Assembly: GCA_964036295.1 (NCBI GenBank)
Contig: OZ038463.1
Location: 16,851,069-16,915,068 of the forward strand
Origin: Plumapathes pennacea
Taxonomy: Eukaryota; Cnidaria; Anthozoa; Antipatharia; Myriopathidae
Direction: 5' to 3'
Length of the DNA stretch: 64,000 bases
Shown here: positions 48,334 to 59,372 of the stretch, in pieces
Numbering within the stretch: position 1 is the first letter of the stretch
Layout: every line of letters starts with the position of its first letter
Program-made: the position numbers and the translations under genes
Notes under the pieces: generated by a model
Database searches by the model: none
Told to the model about the DNA's origin: nothing
The model's input: the letters and a program-made list of their open reading frames with translations, nothing else

Positions 48334-48919
48334 ATGGAAAACTTAACTGAAAAACTTGAAACACAACAGTCTCGCGAAGCTCGTCTTCAAATGAGAAGGG
48401 AACAGGCACGAGCAAGGCGAAATCGTGAAACGAGCGAACAACAGCGCATGAATACCGATCGAAAGCGACATGAACGGAAACGGGTAACGTAGACAACTCC
48501 GCAAAGAGAACAGCGCTTGAACGCAAATAGGAAACTTCAGGAGAAAAAGCGGGCCGAAGAGAAGACTCCGCAAATTAAGACAACAGCGCATGAATGCCGA
48601 CCAAAAGCGACATGAACAGAAGCGGGTAACACAGACAACTCCGCAAAGGGAACAGCGCTTGAAAGCAAATCGGGAGCTTCAGACGCCGTTTTGTGTTAAA
48701 CTCAGATACTTATTTAGAAAGGACAAGCAACAAAGGTTAGTCAGTGGAAATCGAACAATCACCGTGACAAATATATATTTTGTAACTCGATCACTTCAAG
48801 AATGTATTAAAATCTGTATGCTGATCATTTTCCCTCGAAGTATTGTTTTACTACGCTTCTGTCGCCAGTTTCGGCTACCGTATTTGCTCAGAGCAATCGG
48901 AACTTGGAGTCTTGAATGA
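48334..48919 (+). pseudogene. Broken arginine-rich tandem-repeat ORF, Helitron/STPR-like N-terminal fragment
   Basis: The ATG at 48334 opens 52 codons rich in Arg, Gln and Glu (QSREARLQMRREQARARR) before a TAG at 48490-48492. A second copy of the segment starts about 142 bases later (near 48581), where the position matching the TAG reads CAG, so the coding frame is broken in the first copy. Basic repeats of this style (R-x-x-ETPEQR-like, seen here as TTPQREQRL) are typical of STPR repeats and of the N-termini of Helitron helicase proteins. No helicase or Rep domain follows, so this would be a truncated relic. Confidence 0.4.
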
Positions 48920-51022
48920 TTTAGTCAGATGTCTTATTTTTCTGTAATCTGACACGCGGTGATTGCAGCGAGAATCGTTCACAAGCCTTTAGAAGTATTA
49001 CTGGGTCTGAAGCCCGTGTATAATTTGAAGTAAACTGTTCAAGTTTTGCTTTGATTCTGGGAGAAATTTTGCTGTTTTGAGTGGGTTCACATACAAAACA
49101 ATTCGAGCCTATTAAATATGCATGCCTGAGTCTGGTGCATGCGGTAGTAAAAACAAATCGTACAGGAAGCCTATTTAATTGTACTGCCTATGAATTCAAA
49201 ATTGGAAAATCAGTGTTCCTTTTTTCCCGTACTACGACGGCCGACCAACTTCAAACTTTGAGTATTAAATTTCGAGAACGTGCTTGGCAGATTGTATGAA
49301 TTAATTTGACGTGCCGACCATGGGAAATACGTACTTCGTCACGCAATCGATTCTTTTTTTCAACGCAAAAGTATAACACACACCATTCTTTTTCTCCTTC
49401 CTTTGCGTGTAGCACTTGAGTTCGAAGAAAAGATTGAGTCAACATTTCGGTAAAACAAAGGCTACTCTTATTGGGAGTTACCAAAGTAAAAGTCCCATCA
49501 ATGGCAGAGTGAGGGGGTATATGCGATTATCGTATTTCTAGTATATATATATTTTGCTACTTCAAAGGGGGTGGGGAGGGAGGTTAAATCCACCCCTGCA
49601 CATGTATCTTCTTAGTCATGATAAAAATATTCTTTTACTGTCACTGCAATACAGTAAGTGATTTTTCGGATCCATTGATGGTGTGTGATCTTCCTAGCTG
49701 AATTGAATTGTTGCCTGCTGAATGGGGCATTTTTGTATTCTTGGTTAGACACGGTATTCGTTGGTTCCAGCTCGAAAGTAGCAAAAGACAAAGAAACAAA
49801 ATCTTATTCTTGTTTTCCTTCAAACGCGAAACCGCTGGTTTTGCACTCGGCGGCATTTTGGAGTACTCCATTGTACAGTATGTTTGTTTTCGGACTGGAA
49901 TCCTAGACCTGATCATCGATTTTCGCGAATGGGAAAATATTAAGTTACTTAAATGAAAGAATGAACTGAAGCAGATTTGTTGTGATTGTTTTGTTACTGT
50001 ACACTCCGCAGCTACGTAAATCAGATCGGGATTTTGTGACAAGAATATAGGTAAAGCAATGACGATATTGCAAAGTTAAATACCTTTCGTTAAATTTTTT
50101 ACTCAAATTGCGAAAATTAATACAGTCCTTTTTCCAATACTGCAGAACCCCGCTATCTCAAACTCGGTTATCTCGAAGTCCCCGCTATCTCGAAAAGAAT
50201 TCGATTTCCCTTGAAAACGAGCTTGATGAAAATTCCCCCTTGGAAAAACCCCGCTATCTCGAACTATTTATTGTTTCCCTTGAGAGTTCAAGATAGCGAG
50301 GTTTTTCTGTAGCAACCCGCCATACTGGATGGCAAGCGAACCAGTTGGCCTTGACGTTTAGGGACTTTTTTTGTATACTTGGTTCCGACCAAAGTTTCAG
50401 GTAACAAAGACCCGCGCGAACGGAACAACTTTGCAACCGCTGACCAACACCTTGCGAGGATGATCGCCGAGGACGGAAGCTCACGTGCTCTTGAAACGCT
50501 CCTCTGATGAAATCAGATTATGTTGGGAAATCGGGAACCTATTGTTAGCTGTGGTTTCGTACATACCTCACCGTTGAAAGCCCCCTCGGCTCTTTGGAAT
50601 GCGACGGACGGTAACGTAATACCACGTCGTGTCATATTTGGAAAATGATCTGGCTCGAATAGCATGACGGTATATTTATATTTGAACTATTTTAAACGGG
50701 TTCAAACAAGGCCGGCAATAGTATGTGATCCTTTTTAATGGCTCTGAATTAATATTTGTGATACTGTTGCTTATGTCCATCACGACAAACTTTTAAACTG
50801 TCAGTTTCCATTGTCTGCCTTATTGAACTGACAGACTGCATGGTCGTGACTGTATGTTCTTCGGCATTGCAGAACTGTTGTACTTTGGAAGTTGTGAAGC
50901 TCAGTCGTGCCAACGTGGAACTTTAACTCTCCGACGGTCTATCAAGGGACGGCAAAAGTATCTTCAATCCTCACAGACATTGTCAGACATACTGACATAC
51001 ATCGACTGTTGTTTTGGTCAAG
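48920..51022. other. No supported gene; repeats only
   Basis: 49136-49260 shares TGAATTCAAAATTGGAAAA and GTACTACGACGGCCGACCAA with 2700-2770, a dispersed repeat. A pogo-like MITE lies at 50138. The last ~200 bases should contain the upstream region of first exon A. Confidence 0.45.
50138..50311. mobile_element. Pogo-like MITE (GCTATCTCGA family)
   Basis: TACTGCAGAACCCCGCTATC at the left and the complementary CAAGATAGCGAGGTTTTTCT GTA at the right, with inner CCCCGCTATCTCGA repeats and a TA target. Confidence 0.65.
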
Positions 51023-51080
51023 ATGGCGTCGTTGTGTGACTGTGTTTGTGTCTTGACTTGCTTCTTCACGTGCATTCGAG
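51023..51080 (+). CDS. Alternative first exon A (signal peptide) of the C1q/Ig/cadherin gene
   Basis: The ATG in an AAGATGG context opens 19 codons (MASLCDCVCVLTCFFTCIR), a short hydrophobic signal sequence. It ends in a strong GTAAGT donor in phase 1, compatible with the acceptor at 55138. It is 13/19 identical to exon B at 53246. Confidence 0.75.
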
Positions 51081-51877
51081 GTAAGTTTGAGTTAATCATT
51101 GTTTAGAAATGATCGAGTGCTTTTATAAACGTAGATTACAATTAGTTAGCTGCTCAGAAATGGCTAGAGCATATTTGTTTCGTCCATTTCCCGGTGCGTT
51201 GACGTCACAAAACTTTCACGATTAATACGAAAGAGCAAGCGGCGAGCAAGCCGTCCTTCCTAATGCTATCAGCCGTTCCATTTCGTATACATACATACAT
51301 CCCTTCCTTTTTTGTTTTACAGTGTAAACTGAACTGCAGTCATGTCGCCGTATTAATTGTCACTTCAAACGTTTAATTATCAATTCTGGAGCGTTGTTTA
51401 CACTTAAGAACTTGGGGTTACAATCTGATGAGGCATGACAGAGAGGTATTTCTGCTTATCTGATAGAGATTGTGCGTGACCTTGTGAAGCTTCGGTTTGT
51501 TTTTCGATGGATATTTCACATTAACTTTCTGCAGAGTGCGTCACAAAGGTGGGAAGGGGCGAGATATTGGGTATGTTAACAGTTGATTAAATCGGCTACA
51601 AAGGAGCCACAAAGCCTGCAACAAACGTATTTTGGTAAACTGCGGCTCAACACCTTAAGAATTTTGATACATACATCTCGATGTTGACATATCTTTGAGA
51701 GCCTCCACCCTCAATAAACACTGAAGTATTTAAACTGTCTGTTTTAATTTTGATTTGAAAGAGTTTCCGTCTGGACAGCCTGACACAACATTGCTCAGCT
51801 GGATGCGCGCATGCGCCTATTGTGTTCTATTTTATTTGTTGGACGATGTTGGGTTCGGTTGGACACCCCATACCCGG

Positions 51878-51909
<32 letters not shown>

Positions 51910-54900
51910 TATTCCCATATATTTCTTATATGGGGACGTTCCGCCCGATAGGGTATCATTTTCAGGGTCAAAGATGAAAGTCGATTCAGCTAATCCAGGA
52001 TTAACGAAATTCTTTCTTTCGACCTCTCTCCCAATAAACTGCAGGGTTTTGTTCGAAGATGGATTAGAAAGCTTGTTCTAGCTAAGACAATGTTGCCGCC
52101 TCAATGTGTCCTCGTTTTGCCAGGCCATTATAATCGTTCTTTAGAAATGATCGCGTGCTTTATAAACGTATAGATTAAAATTGAGCTGCTCAGAAATGTA
52201 TTCGGTACTTTGACATCTCGATCAAAAGGTGCTAAAACTATCCGCTCACAATGTGTATCACATCAGGGCATCAAGATCAATATAGTGCTTAACTTCCTTC
52301 ACAATGCTGTCTTGTACATACAACCCTTCCATTTTGTTTTACGGTGTTGTTAAAACGTCGTGAAATCTCTGTTGAAGTATTTATAAATTATTTAAAGTCT
52401 GGAGCATTGTTTACACTTTCGTAATATCCTGCTGTTGGGTTGATCAGGATCTGACAGAAATATTATCACTCATCTGCCAATACACCGCATTGTGAAGCTG
52501 TGGTTTGTTCTCCAGATCAATGGTTACTTCAAAATTAAAACATTATCCATTATTGAAACAATGCAATCTTGTTCAAGGCAATCATCCTGCCGACAAATCG
52601 GTCACGTTTGGGTGACGAACGCGGGAACAGATCTTCAGCTAAATAGTTGTATTCTCACTCTTGACAGCATTTACATTATATGCGGAAATATTTCGATGTT
52701 GGCGTACTTTGGAGTCTCTCCACCCTAAAGTTAAAAACAACCCACCAAATTATCGAATGTCTCTTTTGTCTTTGATTTGAAAGGGTTTCAGGCTGTTTCG
52801 GAGTTTACAGTGATTTCGATATTAAAGTTGAAAGAGTGCAAGTTGGCGCGTCATAGGATAGACCTCATTATTATCTGCAATAGGCCCAGCTAGTTTTTTT
52901 TACCCATTACGATATATTTCAGCAAATAATTTGATCGACCAGTTGTCCAGTTCGTAGACTAAATATTGCATAATCATTTCTTTTGTTAACAAAATCTTTA
53001 TGCTCCGGATTTCGAACTCTTTCGAGCGTAGATATGCACAAGGAAGCGAATCTTTGAAATACTTTTTAAAATATTGGAAACTTCCGGCTGATTCGAGAGT
53101 TGAACCTTGATATTGTTCAGCGGTCTTATGCTTCAATTAATCGGCCTTTCACCAAGGACAGTATTATAGGCGCCCGCGATCCTGAAGGTGAGGAGGAATA
53201 CCGACGGCACTTTGACCGGCGGGGACCGACTAACACTGCTGTAAGATGGCGTCTTTGCGTGACTGTGTGTATGTCTTGACTATATTTGTCGCGTGCGTTC
53301 GAGGTAAGCTCGAGTTAATTGTTGTTTAAAGATTAGCGAGTGCTTTAACAATAGCCACCGCTTAGGATTGGTCAGGTTTGCTTATCCATTTTCGTCCAAT
53401 TTCAGATATTAGTAACATCTGCTCACTAGAGAAGAGAGAAGACCGGTCAGTCTCGATGCTGTCAGCCGCTGTTGCATTTCGTTTACGTACAGCCATTCCA
53501 TTGTGTTTTACATTTTACATTTACATTTTGTGGTATTATATGCTGCTCAATTTTAGGTTGTTTGCAATTTGTCAGAGGTATTTCTCATTACCTGATAGCT
53601 AGTAAGAACGTGTGACATTGTGAAGCTTCGTTTAATTTCTCAATGGCATTTTCAGAGCTATCCAATGTAAAGCCCAGTTTCATTCAAGGCAATGTACACC
53701 CTGCTCAGCGAGTGACAGGTGGGAAAGGGGGAGGGATGATTAGAATGGGTGCAGTATAGGTTTGTCGCAGGTAACCTTTAGCTTGGTAAATGCGGCTAAG
53801 TACCTTTGGTATATTCTCACTATGACGTAATACACGCGGAAATATTTTGACGTTCGCGAATCTTCTAAACCCCCCACTCCGAGATTACACACTTTAAATC
53901 AGTTCAAAGTGTATATTTTATAATAACAGACGAGTTTCTTCCTCTTTGTGTCTGATTTTTTTTATCGTCCAAACAAGAGGACATTAGACATGGGCCAAGT
54001 GTTGTCAAAAGCGCAGCAAACGCAAAACCAAAGCAAATGGCCCAATTTTGCCCTGTTTACAAGGAAGGAGGGTGACATTATTGCACTCGCCATAAATTTC
54101 GCGCGATTTCTTCGTATGCTTCGGTGGAAACGCGTGCAGCGGAGGCTACCTTATCTCTGTCTTGAGGGTAAGTTTTGGTCCTGTCTTGAACAGGGTAACA
54201 AATAAGAGCACTTTGTCTTAGACAGGGTAGCAAAAATTACATCTTTGTGTCTTGAATAGGGTCAGGGTTTTATAGAGGCAGCGGAACTTCCCTACCCAAA
54301 TCCTAGCGGGGACAACTGTTGGCCATGTAAACGTTTGAGGAAGGGTTAACCTCCCCGGAGGTAACCCGAGCAATAGCGCTTGACATGTAAAGGGGGGCTA
54401 TCTTCTGATCCTTCTAGTTGGAGGGTCACCCTCTTTCCATGTAAACAGGGCCTAAATCATGGATAATCTGTTCCTCTGTCAACATAATGTTTATGCTCCA
54501 GCTCTTATGCGTACTATTAGGTTTCGAACTGTTCTAACGAAGGAACGTAAGTGCTTTCAAAAGGATACGAAGCTTTGGAATATTTTGAAACATATCCAAA
54601 CTACCTTTTTACTCCAATATGACAGGTTGAATACTGCACGTCTAGACAGGTAGATTGGACATTCTGTTCATTTTTATGCAAAATTATTGTGTGGTCTTGC
54701 ATGGCGCGTAAGGGATATTTTTAGCAACCTTAGTTAATCATACTGCGAATATTTGCTGTCAAGGTGTAGAAACAAAAAAGGTAGAAACAGAATCCCCCAG
54801 CCCCTTTACCGGAGTAGCAATCTATACACTAATTCTGTACATTAATGAAGGAGTACCGAGGCGGTGTATACATAAATATAGATGTAGTTTCAAAGCTTTT

Positions 54901-57900
54901 CCTTGCCAACTTTGACTCCTCTCCGATAGAATAGTACAGTCCAACTGAAATTGTATGTGGTGATTTACTCGTTTCTACATCCTGTTATTGTTTGGTAAAT
55001 ATTTTATATCCGCTTCATTACTTATAAATTATATCAATTACTGCACTTTTTACACGCATGCACCCGCGAAGAATAACAGGAGGTAGCTAAGGCTGACATA
55101 CATTTGTAGAAATGCATCTGTCATACTATCAACTGCAGGTTTCGAGGACGATGGCGTTTCTAGCTACCTTCAGCAATCGATACAGTTTGATGAAAGCTGG
55201 ACGGAGGTGAGTGGGTGGAAAATGGATGGGGATACAGGCTTCTTCAGTTCCTTTGCCTCAGACTTCCCACCAAAGTTTTTGGTGCGGAACGCTGGCATTT
55301 ACTACGTGTCTGGTACCTTTTGGATCAAAGACACAGACGTAAGCCTTGTGAGAGCTTCGATTGCTGTTAACGAAAGATTTGACGAACCCAATGGACTTAC
55401 AGCAAGATTTGGTAACACGACAGCAAATGGTACAGTGGCACTATCTGGCCTTCTTTTACTGTACGAAAATGACGTAGTTTCAGTGGCTATCAAAGGCTCT
55501 GAAGGTACTCTACTGAAATTCAGCACGTTTTCTGTCCTTCGATTGGCCCAGATTGGGACTGTGCCAGGGTTCCACGTGGTCTTGTCGCGGGAAGTGAAGG
55601 GTTCTCCGTTGACGAAACGCCTAGAGGATTGGCGCACAAGTGGCACGAAGGGCTTATTTCAGGCACTTACGGGCTTCTCACCTTCCACTGGAAAATTCTG
55701 TGCAATTTGTGATGGACTCTACAAATATGCTTCGAACATCAATTTTGAATCTGTCCAAGACAAGGGAAACTCAACCATTCTGCTTGTTTTGAATGAGCAA
55801 TTTACCATTGTCCGGTATTACGCCAGTGAATCTGGGAGACACACCGGTAGCATTGATGGCCTTCTTCATCTTCGGAAAGGAGACTGCATTCAGTTGAACA
55901 TATATTCCGAATACCAAGTGTCAGAAGACAGTAGTTTCTCTGCTCTTTATTTAGGAGCAGAACAGAGCAGTATCCCTGCGTTTTCTGCTCGACTTAGCAA
56001 CTTCAGTCAAGTGAAACAAAGCGTTGATTGGCAGATGATAAGCGGATGGAGTGACGTCTCTTCTCTGGGGTACTTTGAAAGTAAATCGGAAATTTTGAAC
56101 GGACAGAAGACCTTCAAAGTCGCTGAAAAGGGATTTTACCTTGTTTCTGTTCTTTTGAATTTTGAGATCTCTGATCCAATGGATAACAGTCAGATATTTG
56201 GCTTCATCACGATAGTTGACCAACCATCTGGTGCAGATGGCAGCGGTGGACTCTTGTCGACGAAATCTGCTTCCCTGGGCAATACCTCCATCAACGTCCG
56301 TGGAGTGTTGTCTCTCAATGAAGACAACATCCTCAAAGCTTATCTTCGTCAAGAAGGCGGAGCCACCATTGCGAGAGACTTCAGTGGTTTCTTTAGCGCC
56401 TCTTTGATAACGTATGACTATGTGGGTGTTTCAGCTACTCTAAACACCGAAAAGCGCATCGAGGTGTCGGACTGGATTGAACTGACAGACTGGCAGACCT
56501 CAGTGGGCTCCGGGCTTTACCCCTTGCATGAGACATCTTTGACAGCCAGTGGGCGTTATCAGATATATCTTGATGGCACGTACTTCGTGTCATCTAATGT
56601 TGTCATGAACAGCACCGAACGAGCTTCACTCGAGGCCTTAATAGCAGTCGACCAAGTTGTGGATCCTAGTAATGGGCTTTATTCACACGAGGGAAGCGTG
56701 AAGGGTTACAGGACCCTTAACGCGATGGGATCTTTAAATCTTCACCGAGGACAGAACGTGTCCGTGTTTGTTCGCGTGGGGCAAAGTGCATCATGGATGG
56801 TTAGAACAGAAACCAGCTTGTCTGTTGCTCTGATTGGTGCCAGGCGGCTTGAGGATGACGGTGTTCCTGGATTTTTTGCAGGTATAGAAATCATGTTCAT
56901 GTATTTTCTTTAATCTAGCGTCACTACCTTGTAGAGGGGGATGGGGTTGGGGACGATACAATTGTGTGGGTCCTTTGTTTATCATAATTTTACCAAAGAC
57001 GATTCTACTTGACTGGTAGTGCATTTGTTCAGATTGACACATTTGACCTTATTTTCAACAGTTAAGAACGGGACGGATGCATTTACTACGAACGCCTGGA
57101 CAGAAATAGGAGGCTGGTCGACCACTGAGGAGGGCAACACAGTGTTTCAAACAGGAGCAGCTTTTAGCCCTGAAACTGGGAGGTTCACTTCACCACTTCC
57201 ATCATTCGGAATATATTTAATCAGTGCAAGTATTTTGGTTTCTCACCATGCTCCTGCCTCCTTCACACTTCAAGTTCGTATTAGCGGGAACGCAAACCTT
57301 AAGCCCATCTCAATTGGTCGTCCCGAGGAAACCTTTAGTGGTAAAAGAATTTTAACTTTGTCCAGCTCTGGCACAGCAAAACTCTCAAGTTCGAACGCCT
57401 ATTTGTCTGTCTTCGTCAAAGCGGGTAGCAATATTGGTTGGTCTGTAGAACATAACAGCAGCGTTTCAATTGTGCTTATTGAAGAAGAAAGCAGTGACGA
57501 CTTTGCCGGATTTCGGGCTAGAGGTTTTGGGAATATAGACGGCTCTGCTGGAGCGCAGAAGGTGCCCGATTTTTGGACTGTGGACCCAAGTGATTATCAA
57601 GATGTGTTTAATAGTTTTGTCAAGGTTTTCCCAAACAATTACGCTTTTGGTAATGCAGAAATTCCAATTTCTGGCTTGTACTACGTAGAAAGCGTTGTCG
57701 AAGTGTTAAAAAGTTCCTCTCTTCAGTCCTCAGACCAGACAGCAATTGTTAGTGTATGTGTCGAGGGAAAATTTTCTAAAAAAGGAGCGATCGCTTTTGA
57801 GACAGTCGACACGGCTCAATTTTCAAAAATTACGTTTGGTGGTTTTGGAGTGCTTCATCTCAGAAAAGGTCAGAAACTTTCAGTTTGCTTTGAATCTCAG

Positions 57901-59300
57901 ATTACAGGTTGGAGAATCAATAAGGACAGTATTTTTTCCATTGTAAGAATTTTGCCATGGAAACGCTCACTTGGGTTACAACAGCAACACACGGGAGCTC
58001 CACCTGCTCAAAATGCAGCGTTACCAATATGGTCGACCAACGGATTCATAAGCGAGTATAAAAGAGGATCAATCGTAGAGTCCATTATATCTGCTCAATC
58101 CATCAAAAGCTACCTAAAGCTGACCAGAGATGGAATTTATCTGATTTCTGTATCGTTTCTCGTACAAGTTGAAGTTACCAGTAACGAGGGTATCTGTATT
58201 GGCTCTCAGGAGTGTTCATCTTGTGAACTCGAATTTTTTTCCCCTGTGAGGAAGGGAAGTGCGACAATCGGTCTTGTGGGGTTTTTGAAACTCACAACTG
58301 ACACAGATATCTATACGTGTGTGAACTTCAACCAAAGTAGTGCTCGAAAGGTTACTTTCGCTCGGCGCTCCGTTCAGTTGCTCAAACTCGCAAAGGGGAA
58401 CACGTTGGTTGAACTGACACACAATTCGACGTCGTTTGACGCTGGAGGCTGGCAAAAGATAACTCAGTGGTTCACTCGTCAAGGGGAGATTGGAATACCA
58501 CCAATACTGACGTCGGGATTATACATAGTAGCCTTGGACATCCTTGTGAGATCTCAGCTTGGTCGTAATATCAGTGTGAAAGTAGAGACAAGTAATTCCA
58601 AAATACCGCAGGTCTTGCATGCTACCACTACGCTTTCGGGAACGTCAAACATTTCTTTCAGTGTCACTGGTCTTGCTCGTGCTGCAAAAGACGATGTTTT
58701 TTCTGTTCTGGTGTTTACTGACAACTCCCAGTTGGTGCTTCCGTATTTCCACGCCCAATCCGCCAGGTTTTCTCTCGTTAAAATAAGGGAAGATACAGGA
58801 ACTTGTTTTGCATTAAAACAGTCACAACAAACCCGGATGAACGTGACGTCAGAGTGGTGGGCCGCCATAGAAGGCTGGGATACAGTTGACTTGGGATGTC
58901 TTCCGGACGGTTCAGACGAGAAAGGGGGAAGGTTTGTGAACAACAGAGATGGCATTTACTTTGTAGCAGCAACGGTGCGTTTCAGACTGCCATCTGCAGC
59001 AGCTGTAAATAGTAGGTATGTATAGATCACTACGAAAGTTCATAACTCTTTCACTCCTGATACAGAAGTTTGATGAGGCCACCTGAAGAAGCTACCAATT
59101 TTCAATTCTCATTTAATGTCTGGCACCAAACTTGATTCATTATTATGATTATGATTATGATTATGATTATGATTATTATTATTATGATTATTATTATGAT
59201 TATTATGATTATGATTATGATTATTATTATTATGATTATTATGATTATTATTATTATGATTATGATTATGATTATGATTATGATTATGATTATGATTATG

Positions 59301-59372
<72 letters not shown>

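Larger units (their letters stand above)
51080..53960 (+). repeat. Three-copy tandem segmental duplication around the alternative first exons
   Basis: Sequence after exon A recurs after about 52,090 and again after exon B. Shared landmarks are a GAAATGATCG(A/C)GTGCTTT stretch (51108, 52145), a TTGTGAAGC(T) stretch (about 51483, 52489, 53618) and a TTTCGATGTT/TTTTGACGTT stretch before a C-rich end (about 51678, 52692, 53850). The middle copy has no intact signal-peptide exon. The copies are well diverged. Confidence 0.6.
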
